A stretch of DNA of 15,756 bases from Chloroflexi bacterium UBA6622 (GCA_002433065.1 DJHK01000007.1:1-15756), one strand, 5' to 3'. Numbered from the stretch's first letter, positions 1 through 7,385 are shown. The notes: generated by a model not told the origin, from the sequence alone. Numbers and translations: made by a program.

Positions 1-1
1 C

Positions 2-205
2 GTGCAAGACAACCAATCTCCTATTCGGCACGTTGAATACTCTATAAATGCTTTAGATTGGATAACACTTTACGCAGAAGATGGACTAGCCGACTCAGAG
101 ACCGAAAGATTTCAAGTCACAATCGCCGAGAGCTCTTTAGAATACATAGTCATACGCGCAAAAGATTCGATGAACAACATCATCACTAAAGCACCAGAAA
201 TGTAA
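2..205 (+). CDS. C-terminal end of a probable extracytoplasmic protein (5' end outside window)
   Basis: Only the last 67 codons are present, and the gene runs in from the left edge; the GTG at the first complete codon should not be read as the start. The residues look like a compact beta-sandwich tail: a segment of the type 'spirhVEYSinaldWitLYAEDGLADS', then an alternating hydrophobic strand ending in 'VIRAKDSMNNI'. This pattern (residues describing a change from a body, 'EDG.aDS.ertf', 'vlRa.D..gN') is common at the C-termini of secreted beta-propeller or Ig-like-fold proteins, so an extracytoplasmic role is likely but the main domain is not visible. The stop is 13 bases before the next gene, which suggests co-transcription with the TPR gene. 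The function is unknown from this fragment. Confidence 0.7.
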   Translation: MQDNQSPIRHVEYSINALDWITLYAEDGLADSETERFQVTIAESSLEYIVIRAKDSMNNIITKAPEM

Positions 206-218
206 ACAGGAAAAGACA

Positions 219-1370
219 ATGGCTCGCGCATCCTTATTCTCCATAATCATTTTGACCGCCGCCATCGCAGTTTACATCTCTACCACTCTATTAAAAACAT
301 CAGAATTTCAGGAACTCATTGCTCATGGCGACAGAGCGATTCAAGATTATGACGCCAGTCTCGCAATCGAACATTACAGTGGCGCTTTAGCACTCAATGG
401 GCAATCAATGGTTGCCTACTTAAAACGTGGCGCCGCTTATAAAATCAGAGGCGACCTGAACGCCGCTCTAAGAGATACAACTATTGCTGTGCAGTTAGAT
501 CCAACAGCAACTCAGCCCCACGAACAATTGGGCGACGTCACTCTAGAGCTCCAAAAATTCGACGAAGCTGATCGTCACTACACCCGCTACCTTAACATTG
601 ATCAAGAAAACCCTTTTTTGCTTTATAAACTTGGGCTCGCTCGCGAACGATCTGGAAATGTCGCCACCGCCATTCCGGTAATTAGAAAAGCACTGGAAAT
701 AAAACCTGATTTTTATCAAGCTCGATATCTTTTGGGATTATGTTTAGTCGAACAGGCGCGCTTCTCAGAAGCAAGCCATATTCTTCGCACCGTTACTACC
801 GAGCAGCCTGGCTTTCTCCCAGCACGTGAAGCACTAGCTAATATTTATTTTTCTTTAGGTAACAGCCGACTCGAATTGCAAGAACATGATGCATTAGTCG
901 CACTCGACCAAAAAAATCCAAATCGTCACATCGGACGAGCGCGCGCATACGCTCGCGCGGATCAACTTGACTTCGGCTTGCTTACCTTACAGAGAGCGCT
1001 CGAAGCTAATCCTGATTCACCAATTCTCATTGAAACTCTGGCGGAGTTCTATGTCAGATTCGCAGAGATTCGGGACGATCACACCGCACTAAGCGACGCT
1101 CTTATAAGTTTCAACATGATCGATCTCTCTACAGCCTCTAGTAGAGCATTAGCTTATTTTGGAAAGACTTTGCTCCTTGCGGGGGATTCCACTACAGCCA
1201 GACATATTCTCGGACTAGCAATCAGTCGTTCTCCTGTGGAACCCGAGGCATTTCTGATACTGTCTCTAGTGGAAGAAGAACTGCTGAATTGGTCCGAAGC
1301 TCGAAAATCTCGGCAGAAATATGAAATTCTGACTAACTCAATAATCGCGAGCCCTGCGAACAATAATTAA
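219..1370 (+). CDS. Membrane-anchored TPR-repeat protein
   Basis: A 383-residue protein that begins with a hydrophobic stretch (about residues 5-25, SLFSIIILTAAIAVYIS), which can act as an uncleaved signal anchor, so the body is probably periplasmic or outside the membrane. From about residue 30 to 365 it is helical with recurring tetratricopeptide signatures: 'A..hY..AL.L', 'AYLKRGAAYKIRGDLNAAL', 'LL..LGLARERSGN...AI', 'YLLGLCLVEQARFSEA' and 'NWSEARK'. There are about eight to ten repeats. TPR proteins of this kind are scaffolds for protein complexes; no catalytic domain is present. The ATG is preceded by AGGAAAAG at a good distance. It sits 13 bases after the upstream gene and 22 bases before the SpmAB gene, so the three probably form one transcript. 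The partner cannot be read from sequence. Confidence 0.85.
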   Translation: MARASLFSIIILTAAIAVYISTTLLKTSEFQELIAHGDRAIQDYDASLAIEHYSGALALNGQSMVAYLKRGAAYKIRGDLNAALRDTTIAVQLDPTATQPHEQLGDVTLELQKFDEADRHYTRYLNIDQENPFLLYKLGLARERSGNVATAIPVIRKALEIKPDFYQARYLLGLCLVEQARFSEASHILRTVTTEQPGFLPAREALANIYFSLGNSRLELQEHDALVALDQKNPNRHIGRARAYARADQLDFGLLTLQRALEANPDSPILIETLAEFYVRFAEIRDDHTALSDALISFNMIDLSTASSRALAYFGKTLLLAGDSTTARHILGLAISRSPVEPEAFLILSLVEEELLNWSEARKSRQKYEILTNSIIASPANNN

Positions 1371-1392
1371 TCACTCAACCAACACTTAATAT

Positions 1393-2703
1393 ATGCTCAA
1401 TGGTCTTTTTGTTGCCGCAATCCTTCTTTCCGTGATTTCTGCCTCCATCACTGGCCGTATGCAGAACTTAACGGGTTCCGTATTAAGCACTGCAAATAGT
1501 GCCGTCGAGTTAGCAATCGGCCTCGTCGGAGTAATGGCTTTTTTCTTAGGGCTCATGCGTGTAGCGGCGGACGCGGGATTAATGGCTGCCCTCGCTCGCA
1601 GGGTCGCACCCTTAATGCGTGCCCTGTTTCCTTCGATCCCATCAAACAGTCCTGCACTAAGTGCAATGCTTCTAAATATCTCAGCAAACATGATGGGCCT
1701 CGCAAATGCGGCCACTCCATTTGGCATTAAGGCGATGGAAGAACTCGACAAACACAACGACAAGCCAGGTACGGCTACAAATGAAATGGTTTTGTTCCTC
1801 GCTATTAACACGGCAGGGCTTGCAATGCTTCCGACCGGCATTATCGGAATACGGGCGGCACTTGGTTCAGCCGACGCCAGTGGAATTATCTTGACCACCT
1901 GGTTTGCCAGTACTTGTGCCACCATTGTTGGAATCTCGGCAGCCTTCCTTTTCTCTCGTCTTCCAATTTTTCGCGCAACACCACAAAATTCGCCTCCACA
2001 AAAATCAAGCCCAAATGAGACCAAAGAGACTTCAGCCTCTGTTCCGGATCAGATGAACGAGCTCTTATCTCCGAGTCCCTTTCGAAAACTCTTGGGGCTA
2101 ATCTTCTGGATCGTGTTATTCGGCTTTTTAATCATAGGTATTCTCAACCGTCTAGAAAACGAAACGGTTGGAGACATTTTTCGGAGTATGACCTCATTCT
2201 GGTTGTTGCCCATCATCATTTCAGGTCTAATTCTCTACGGATGGACAAGACGTGTTCCTGTCTACGATTCATTTATCGAAGGAGCCAAGGAAGGCTTTCA
2301 GGTCGCCCTAAGAATCATTCCTTACCTCGTCGCAATCCTCGTCGCAATTGGAATGTTTCGAGCATCAGGATCGCTAAGCATGCTAATAGGATTTTTGGAA
2401 CCACTCACTTCCTCAATTGGAATGCCCCCTGAAGCACTACCCATGGCGTTACTTCGCCCCCTTAGCGGATCCGGAGCACTCGGAGTTGCCTCAGAGGCGA
2501 TGACCACATACGGCCCAGATTCTCTTGTCGGGTATATGGTGAGCACCTATCAAGGCAGTACAGAAACAACTTTTTACGTGCTCGCCGTCTACTTCGGCGC
2601 AGTTGGCATCAAAAACAGCAGGCACGCGTTACCTGCCTGCCTGCTCGCAGACATCACTGGCATTTTGGCTGCGACCTTTATCGTAAATATCATCTTTGGT
2701 TAA
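1393..2703 (+). CDS. Fused SpmA-SpmB membrane protein (nucleoside-recognition/Gate domains)
   Basis: A 436-residue integral membrane protein carrying two related halves. Residues about 1-190 match spore maturation protein A (hallmarks: 'AVELAIGLVGVMAFFLGLMR', 'MLLNISANMMGLANAATPFG', 'LAINTAGLAMLP'). Residues about 225-436 match SpmB ('VPVYDSFIEGAKEGFQVALR', 'RPLSGSGALG', 'QGSTETTFYVLAVYFGAVG'). A polar linker rich in Pro, Ser and Lys (about 195-225) joins them. In Bacillus the two are separate genes used in spore-core dehydration; fused forms occur in many non-sporulating bacteria, where the role is not settled, so sporulation should not be inferred. The Gate domain family (nucleoside recognition) suggests a transport or channel-like function. 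There is no clear Shine-Dalgarno before the ATG (the preceding bases are AT-rich), so translation may be coupled to the TPR gene ending 22 bases upstream. It ends 4 bases before a convergent gene. Confidence 0.92.
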   Translation: MLNGLFVAAILLSVISASITGRMQNLTGSVLSTANSAVELAIGLVGVMAFFLGLMRVAADAGLMAALARRVAPLMRALFPSIPSNSPALSAMLLNISANMMGLANAATPFGIKAMEELDKHNDKPGTATNEMVLFLAINTAGLAMLPTGIIGIRAALGSADASGIILTTWFASTCATIVGISAAFLFSRLPIFRATPQNSPPQKSSPNETKETSASVPDQMNELLSPSPFRKLLGLIFWIVLFGFLIIGILNRLENETVGDIFRSMTSFWLLPIIISGLILYGWTRRVPVYDSFIEGAKEGFQVALRIIPYLVAILVAIGMFRASGSLSMLIGFLEPLTSSIGMPPEALPMALLRPLSGSGALGVASEAMTTYGPDSLVGYMVSTYQGSTETTFYVLAVYFGAVGIKNSRHALPACLLADITGILAATFIVNIIFG

Positions 2704-2707
2704 GGTC

Positions 2708-3061
2708 CTATTGATAGAGCATTTCAGTAAACCCAGTTTCGAGAGTCCACCGTACCCTCAGAACAGGAAGCGCCTCATCGCTTCCCATTTCATAAAAGTA
2801 GACCAGCACTTCCGAATATTGATCTTTAAGGGGAACAACTAGTTCCCGAGCTACTTCTTGTGAATTTTCCCTGTCGGCAATTTCAATTTCAATGGTAAAT
2901 ATTCCATGCGCTGTTGCCATCTCTACAATTCGCCATTTCTCATTGTCTAGAGATGTATTTTCAATGACGACAGAGCGCGCATTGGACCCTCTTTCCCAAA
3001 AGCAGTAACTTTGACCGCTTGCAAATAGGACAAACGAGACCAACACGATTAGATTACCCAT
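2708..3061 (-). CDS. Small secreted protein of unknown function
   Basis: A 117-residue protein that I do not recognise. The first 17 or so residues (MGNLIVLVSFVLFASGQ) form a hydrophobic segment followed by small residues, which reads as a Sec signal peptide; no lipobox cysteine is in the right place. The mature part of about 95 residues alternates polar and hydrophobic residues in a beta-strand pattern ('FTIEIEIADRE', 'RELVVPL', 'EVLVYFYEMG', 'LPVLRVRWTLETGF'), suggesting a small beta-sandwich or barrel outside the cytoplasm. Two cysteines, if any, would be near the processed N-terminus. The ATG has only a weak AAAGAG-like upstream site. The gene converges on the SpmAB gene with a 4-base gap, so the two are not co-transcribed. 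Base composition resembles its left-hand neighbours. Confidence 0.6.
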   Translation of the reverse strand: MGNLIVLVSFVLFASGQSYCFWERGSNARSVVIENTSLDNEKWRIVEMATAHGIFTIEIEIADRENSQEVARELVVPLKDQYSEVLVYFYEMGSDEALPVLRVRWTLETGFTEMLYQ

Positions 3062-3160
3062 TAGTCTCTTTCAGAATCACTTCTAAGCACAGAAGGCACT
3101 ACAACGGAAGAAAAAACACATCCATAACTAGGCAGCCATCTGCCAGCTCTGCTTTTTGAC

Positions 3161-3823
3161 TTATGATTTTGGCTGAGGCACTATTCTGATATATGGAAGA
3201 GGCGCCTGCCACCCCTCAGGGTATTTCTTCTTAGCCTCCTCGTCAGACACTGCAGGCACAATAATCACGTCGTCCCCATTATTCCAATTGGCTGGGGTGG
3301 CAACCTTTTCAGCTGCAGTCAACTGGCAGGAATCGAGCAAACGAAGAATCTCATCAAAATTTCTACCCGTACTCATCGGATATGTTAAGGTCGCCTTAAT
3401 TCGCTTATCTGGCCCAATCAGGAAAACTGACCTAGCAGTCGCGTTGTCCGCAGGAGTCCTTCCTTCAGAGTTACCTCCACAATCGGCCGGCAACATGTCA
3501 TAAAGCTTTACGACTTTCAGCTCTGGGTCACCTATTAAGGGGTAGTTGACTGCGTGTCCCTGTGACTGCTCAATATCCTTCGACCATGCTTCATGGTTGC
3601 CAACTCCGTCAACACTAATCCCAAGAACCTTGCAATTCCTCTTTTCAAACTGATCTTTCAGACCAGCCAAATAGCCTAATTCAGTAGTGCAAACTGGCGT
3701 AAAATCTTTCGGGTGCGAAAACAGCAAGGCCCATCCACTTCCAATCCAATCATGAAAGGTTATCGGCCCTTGCGTCGTATCCGCCGTAAAGTTTGGGGCC
3801 TCGTCATTAATTCTCAGTGCCAT
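3161..3823 (-). CDS. 1-Cys peroxiredoxin (Prx6 family)
   Basis: A 220-residue thiol peroxidase that reduces hydrogen peroxide, alkyl hydroperoxides or peroxynitrite. The peroxidatic cysteine is Cys45 in the motif TPVCTTE, preceded by 'LLFSHPKDF', which is the Prx6-type active site; the conserved arginine is in 'ATARSVFLIGPDKRI'. The length and the extended C-terminal half ('ATPANWNNGDDVIIVP', 'YPEGWQ..LPYIR') are those of Prx6/1-Cys proteins rather than the shorter AhpC or BCP. No second cysteine is placed as a classical resolving residue, so an external thiol donor is expected. There is no signal peptide, so it is cytosolic. A GGAG lies 12 bases before the ATG. The leftward reading frame faces a divergent lipoprotein gene; a weak TTGACT-like hexamer at 3911-3916 with a poor -10 match at 3889-3894 could serve it, but this is not firm. 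Confidence 0.95.
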   Translation of the reverse strand: MALRINDEAPNFTADTTQGPITFHDWIGSGWALLFSHPKDFTPVCTTELGYLAGLKDQFEKRNCKVLGISVDGVGNHEAWSKDIEQSQGHAVNYPLIGDPELKVVKLYDMLPADCGGNSEGRTPADNATARSVFLIGPDKRIKATLTYPMSTGRNFDEILRLLDSCQLTAAEKVATPANWNNGDDVIIVPAVSDEEAKKKYPEGWQAPLPYIRIVPQPKS

Positions 3824-3968
3824 GATGGTCGCGCTCCATAGCTGATTGTCCTATCGTTACTAAGGATCAATCGTGGGGTGGAAGCAAAAGCGTACTAACC
3901 AGACTCTACTAGTCAAGACATTCCACGCACGCGTAACAGCAATCAGGCCCCATTCAGGAGCACTTTTG
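3824..3968. promoter_or_regulatory. Divergent intergenic region between peroxiredoxin and lipoprotein genes
   Basis: This 145-base gap lies between two genes that point away from each other, so it should hold promoters for both. Nothing stronger than weak -35/-10 matches can be seen. The only clear signal is AGGAG at 3956-3960, eight bases before the lipoprotein ATG. The change in base composition between the left and right parts of the window falls in or just after this gap. Confidence 0.45.
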
Positions 3969-4169
3969 ATGTCCGGCATTGAAAAAAAACCCTCTGCACG
4001 ACTTCGTCACCTAAAGTCTTCGCGACGACGCACGCTGACACTCCTTGCGCTCACAGGCCTCATGGTGGCCTGTGGGAACGATGATCAGGAGAGCGGTTGG
4101 GGGAGCGATAAAGGGAAGACCGGATCCTTCAAGATGCACAAAACGATCGGCGACGGCCCAGGCATGTAA
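3969..4169 (+). CDS. Small lipoprotein, unknown function
   Basis: A 66-residue protein. The start was set at the ATG preceded by AGGAG with an eight-base spacer, not at the upstream in-frame GTG at 3873, which would add 32 residues before the export signal. The N-terminus is basic (KSSRRR, residues 16-21) and is followed by a hydrophobic stretch (about 22-34, TLTLLALTGLMVA) that ends at Cys35 in the lipobox-like LMVAC. After signal peptidase II cleavage only about 32 residues would remain (starting CGNDDQESGWG), rich in Gly, Asp and Lys and without hydrophobic core. It may therefore be a short surface-exposed tether or a truncated relative of a longer lipoprotein. It stands alone between divergent and convergent neighbours. 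I do not recognise the family. Confidence 0.6.
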   Translation: MSGIEKKPSARLRHLKSSRRRTLTLLALTGLMVACGNDDQESGWGSDKGKTGSFKMHKTIGDGPGM

Positions 4170-4199
4170 CTGGCCTGGAGCTGGCACAACAATGGCCAG
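4170..4199. terminator. Possible bidirectional hairpin between convergent genes
   Basis: A six-base inverted repeat, CTGGCC at 4170-4175 and GGCCAG at 4194-4199, starts immediately after the lipoprotein stop codon and lies just before the end of the convergent acetamidase gene. The loop is 18 bases and no T-run follows on either strand, so it is at best a weak or factor-assisted terminator. Confidence 0.25.
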
Positions 4200-4214
4200 C
4201 CCCCCGGGGAGATC

Positions 4215-5141
4215 TCATGAGGAAAGACCGAGACTGATAAGCACAGCCTTTGGCACCTTGCATACCATCGTGTATGCGGGATCATACATATTGCCAATGT
4301 CGTACTCCGAGACCCGACCCAACAACATGTGCGCCTCCCGAGCCGTTAGGCCGTAATCACTTTCGAGCCATCGGACCATCTCCGTGGTCGCGTGCTGGAC
4401 CGCCTGATCGAGTGGCCGCACGTTCCCGCACACCATCAGATACTCCTCGTCCTCCGCACGTGGCCACTGGATCGAGTGACCCTTTATCAAATCAAGACGA
4501 AAACGCACGTCCATCGATATCTCGACTCCAGTACCATCCATTTCCCCGTCCCCCTGCAGCGCATGACCGTCACCAAGAAAAAACAACGCCCCCTCGGTGA
4601 ACACCGGGAAATAGACGGTCACACCTTCCTTAATACGGTTGTAGTCCATATTGCCGCCATGAGGCCCGGAGGTGGAGGTCGAAATCGCCTCTCCGATATC
4701 CGGAGCTACACCAACAGTTCCCATCATCGGTCGAAGTTCAAAGGACTTCCCGGTTAACCGATTCTCCGGTGTGGTGAGGGTCACGGTTCCAGCTGTAGGG
4801 TCGACTTTCCACTCGGCTAAGTCGACCTCGTCGTCGAATTCAGGCTCATAGTCAAAATCAAGAACATTGGGAGCAAGGCAACCTGTGGTCCATCCGAGAG
4901 ATCGATTTGGTCGAATGGAGTCGAGGTGAAGCACTAATGTATCGCCCGCCTCAGCCCCAGAAACAAAAAACGGCCCGGTCTGAGGATTTGGCCGGCCCGC
5001 CAGCTCATCGTTGTGCTGATCACGACCGCGGGCATCCACGGTAGTAGTCATGATTTCGTCACCAGGGTCCACGTGAAAAGCCGGCGGATGTGACCCAAAG
5101 GTGTTGTAAAAGACGGTTGGCGTGAATTCATGCCTGGCCAT
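4215..5141 (-). CDS. Acetamidase/formamidase family amidase
   Basis: A 308-residue member of the FmdA/AmdA family, which hydrolyses short amides such as formamide or acetamide to ammonia and the carboxylate. Family hallmarks are visible along the whole length: 'HVDPGDEI' (about 23-30), the 'GPFFVSGAEAGDTLVLHLDSI' strand (56-76), 'GTVGVAP' (141-147), 'GPHGGNMD' (159-166) and 'LGDGHALQGDGE' (189-200), the last two containing the likely catalytic and metal-contacting residues. The C-terminal 'YLMVCGN' and 'LLGRVSEYDIGNMYDP' segments are also typical. No signal peptide is present, so it is cytosolic. GAGGGAG lies six bases upstream of the ATG. It is transcribed away from the DCC gene. Many members of this family in environmental bacteria are uncharacterised, so the true substrate is open; nitrogen scavenging is the usual guess. 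Confidence 0.93.
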   Translation of the reverse strand: MARHEFTPTVFYNTFGSHPPAFHVDPGDEIMTTTVDARGRDQHNDELAGRPNPQTGPFFVSGAEAGDTLVLHLDSIRPNRSLGWTTGCLAPNVLDFDYEPEFDDEVDLAEWKVDPTAGTVTLTTPENRLTGKSFELRPMMGTVGVAPDIGEAISTSTSGPHGGNMDYNRIKEGVTVYFPVFTEGALFFLGDGHALQGDGEMDGTGVEISMDVRFRLDLIKGHSIQWPRAEDEEYLMVCGNVRPLDQAVQHATTEMVRWLESDYGLTAREAHMLLGRVSEYDIGNMYDPAYTMVCKVPKAVLISLGLSS

Positions 5142-5273
5142 AAGAACTCCCTCAATAAAAAGCGATTAGCCGCCTACACAGCACGGTTCGCTCAGGGCCC
5201 CTGAATAGCATCCCCTTCACAACATTGGCAATTTTTCACGTTGCGCCATGAGGGGTATCTGCGAGACTCGACC
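5142..5273. promoter_or_regulatory. Divergent intergenic region between acetamidase and DCC genes
   Basis: About 130 bases between two divergent starts, expected to contain promoters for both. A TTGGCA at 5225-5230 resembles a -35 element for the rightward gene but has no convincing -10 partner at 17 bases. The only firm site is the acetamidase ribosome binding sequence at its left edge. Confidence 0.35.
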
Positions 5274-5705
5274 ATGCCCTCATCACGCCGACGACGACCA
5301 GTCTTGCTCTACGACGGGACATGCGCGTTTTGCCGGAAGTGCGTGGCCCTCATTGCCTGCCTCGATCGCCACGAACACATTGCACGGCTGAACGCTCACT
5401 CTGACACGGCGCGTCCGCTTGTAACGACAATATCGCCAACCCGGAGACATCGCACTCTTCATCTGCTGGATGTTAGCGGCCAAGTGGTGCACGGAGGTTC
5501 TGCGGCAAGCGCAGCACTGAAGGAAATCGTCCAAAATGAAAGGTGGAAGAAATTGTTGATTTGGCCCTTCAGCAATTCCAATTTCCTAAAGTTTTTCTAT
5601 CCAGCCATTGCAGGACGTCGCGCCATACTCGGACTGCTCCTGGCCTGGGCCCCCACCCCTCCAGACGATAACTTCGGACCTTCGGACTGGCCCTTGCTTG
5701 TATAA
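5274..5705 (+). CDS. DCC-family thiol-disulfide oxidoreductase (DUF393)
   Basis: A protein of about 143 residues with the opening 'RPVLLYDGTCAFCRKCV', the defining YDGxCxxC motif of the DCC (DUF393) thioredoxin-like family; the cysteines are 17, 20 and 23 in this numbering. The rest fits the family: a stretch rich in small and hydrophobic residues around 'VVHGGSAASAALKEI', and a tail with 'FYPAIAGRR'. Members are predicted to be small redox proteins; their partners are mostly unknown. The start is uncertain: an in-frame ATG at 5241 would add 11 residues, but family members begin only a few residues before the YDG motif and neither site has a strong Shine-Dalgarno, so 5274 is preferred. A gap of 51 bases separates it from the UroD-fold gene on the same strand, which could be co-transcribed. 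Confidence 0.88.
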   Translation: MPSSRRRRPVLLYDGTCAFCRKCVALIACLDRHEHIARLNAHSDTARPLVTTISPTRRHRTLHLLDVSGQVVHGGSAASAALKEIVQNERWKKLLIWPFSNSNFLKFFYPAIAGRRAILGLLLAWAPTPPDDNFGPSDWPLLV

Positions 5706-5756
5706 AACAAAAAAGGCCAAAATGCCACCGGAGGAAAACCGAGAAATCATAAATAC

Positions 5757-6863
5757 ATGACAAAGGTCCAGCTGCCCAACAGTTCCGATGCCGCCAGCCG
5801 GTCGCGCTCGGTATTTAGCCGAGTGATGGCCGCAAACCGCCAGGAGGCTGTGGCTGAGGTTCCTCCAGTCGTGTGGGCATCCGAACCATTTCTGTCAGGG
5901 TATGCCGGGGTTGGACGGGAGGAATACTACGAATCCGCAGAAGCCAAGTATTTGGCGCAGGCCAAATTCCAACTCGACTTCCCAGATATTCTGCATCTGC
6001 CAGGGGTTGCGCCAGACTTTGGTTATGCACCGGAAACGTCAGCGTGGGGGTCGCCTATCAAGCAGGAGGAAGACGGCCCCTTGGTTCCTTTTGCCGCAGT
6101 AAACGATATCCATGACCTGCCCGCCTTAGAGATGCCTGACCCCTGGTCATCCGGATACATGGCGACGGCGCTTAAAGAGTACGCCTGGTACGCGGAGCAC
6201 ATGGACCCAGTCATCGCTGATGAGTGGGGACACTTCACCGGCTACGGACGCTGTATGGGTGTTGAGTCTGGGGCTCTGGTACTCGGATACGAACGCTACC
6301 TGATTGAACTGTACGAACATCCCAACCTTATCCATGACTGGAACAAGCGAGTCACTGAGGCCAACATCGCCTATGTACAGGCTCAGGAATCCATCACCGG
6401 ACCGATTGATCGACTGGTCGTCACCGATCATTTACCCGGACAAATCCGACGGGAACACTGCGAAGAATTTGTGTACCCGTATCTACGACAAATCTTTGAC
6501 GCGTTTCCTCAGGCAAACTTCCGGCTGTACCACAACGAAAACCTTGTCCCTGATGACGCCGTCGCCGCCATTGCTGACATGAACTGCACCGTTTTCATGT
6601 TTGGGATCGAGATGGAGATCGCAGCCGAACACTTGGGCGGCACCGTGTGCCTGATGGGAAATGTGCCACCTATCCATGTGGTCCAACAACTTGAACCTGA
6701 CCAAATCACCCAGGACTGCAAAGAACGATTATCGGTAGGTGCCAGCGCAGGTGGAATGCTGCTATGCACGGCTGGAGGACTTTCACCCGACACACCGGCT
6801 GAGCACATTCGAGCATTCGCTGACTCGGTGAAGGGTGTTCCAGGAGCTGCCGGAGCTCATTGA
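5757..6863 (+). CDS. UroD-fold protein (methyltransferase-like), not HemE
   Basis: A 368-residue protein of the uroporphyrinogen decarboxylase superfamily TIM barrel. The segment 'VVTDHLPGQIRREHCEEFVY' (221-240) followed by 'PYLRQIFDAF', then 'MGNVPP' (300-305), and 'LLCTAGGLSPDTPAEHIRAF' (335-354) follow the order seen in corrinoid-linked methyltransferases of this fold (MtaA, MtbA, CmuA type). True HemE is excluded because the N-terminal WxMRQAGR substrate motif is missing. In the methyltransferases zinc is held by His-x-Cys plus a later Cys; here the first site reads HNEN (His259, Glu261) and the later one is Cys337, so one ligand appears changed from Cys to Glu. No corrinoid-binding protein is seen nearby. 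A GGAGG is present about 25 bases before the ATG, too far to be a normal ribosome site, so the start is moderately uncertain, though the fold begins by residue 19. The role may be methyl or carboxyl removal from a small organic compound; the substrate is not known. Confidence 0.85.
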   Translation: MTKVQLPNSSDAASRSRSVFSRVMAANRQEAVAEVPPVVWASEPFLSGYAGVGREEYYESAEAKYLAQAKFQLDFPDILHLPGVAPDFGYAPETSAWGSPIKQEEDGPLVPFAAVNDIHDLPALEMPDPWSSGYMATALKEYAWYAEHMDPVIADEWGHFTGYGRCMGVESGALVLGYERYLIELYEHPNLIHDWNKRVTEANIAYVQAQESITGPIDRLVVTDHLPGQIRREHCEEFVYPYLRQIFDAFPQANFRLYHNENLVPDDAVAAIADMNCTVFMFGIEMEIAAEHLGGTVCLMGNVPPIHVVQQLEPDQITQDCKERLSVGASAGGMLLCTAGGLSPDTPAEHIRAFADSVKGVPGAAGAH

Positions 6864-6905
6864 GCTGGTAACAGCCCCTTACGACTAGCGGGACGCAACC
6901 GTTCC

Positions 6906-7385
6906 TCAGGAGCTTTCCAGGAGTTGCTCCACGGTGAAGGCCCGGGAAAACATCGCTAGTGCTCCGTCTTCCGAACGCGGCCATTCATCCATCGGTCGAT
7001 CCCAACAGAGCTCAATGCCATTGCCGTCCGGATCAGCTAGGTATACCGCTTCACTGACACCGTGATCTAAGCAGCCAGCGATTGGCCATGAGGCCTCCAC
7101 CAAAACTTTGACCGCCTGAGCCAACTCGGCTCGACCCGGATACAAAAGGGCAAAGTGATAAAGACCAGGCGTCCCGGCAGCCGGCGGGCCCGCCTCGAGA
7201 TCCACACCCCACGTATTCAGCCCCAGGTGATGGTGATATCCACCTGCAGACAAGAAGGCCGCCTCCTGGCCCATACGCTGAATGACATCGAGGCCGAGGA
7301 GGCCGGAGTAGAAGCCAATCGCCCGCTCAAGATCAGCCACCCGCAAATGGACGTGGCCAATCCTTGTGGCCGCAGGGATAGTCAC
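6906..7385 (-). CDS. VOC-family protein, catechol 2,3-dioxygenase/glyoxalase-like (CatE type)
   Basis: The protein is 159 residues from the preferred GTG start. A strong TAAGGAGG lies at 7395-7402 (read on the minus strand), nine bases before this GTG, whereas the longer ATG start at 7439 has no ribosome site and adds 18 residues before the fold begins. It contains the paired beta-alpha-beta-beta-beta modules of the vicinal oxygen chelate fold: 'RIGHVHLRVADLERAIGFY' (8-26) with metal His13, 'GLYHFALLYP' with His77, and 'LADPDGNGIELCWDRP' with Glu125, giving the His-His-Glu metal triad. The CatE-like 'DPDGNGIELCWDRP' ending is typical of extradiol-dioxygenase-related proteins, so ring cleavage or isomerisation of a small metabolite is possible, but substrate and metal are not determined. 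It converges on the UroD-fold gene with a 42-base gap. Confidence 0.9.
   Translation of the reverse strand: MTIPAATRIGHVHLRVADLERAIGFYSGLLGLDVIQRMGQEAAFLSAGGYHHHLGLNTWGVDLEAGPPAAGTPGLYHFALLYPGRAELAQAVKVLVEASWPIAGCLDHGVSEAVYLADPDGNGIELCWDRPMDEWPRSEDGALAMFSRAFTVEQLLESS

Noticed and set aside
1386..2024. Long minus-strand open frame over the SpmAB gene
   Set aside because: It is antisense to a gene with clear family motifs and shows no motifs of its own.
1393..2703. Evidence that the organism forms spores
   Set aside because: Fused SpmAB is found in many non-sporulating bacteria and no other sporulation gene is visible.
3131..3144. Hairpin GGCAG-CCAT-CTGCC followed by a T-run as a terminator
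   Set aside because: The T-run follows on the plus strand, where no gene ends; for the leftward peroxiredoxin gene the T-run is on the wrong side.
5757..6863. Annotation as uroporphyrinogen decarboxylase HemE for haem synthesis
   Set aside because: The N-terminal WxMRQAGR substrate motif of HemE is absent and the motif order matches methyltransferase-type members of the fold.
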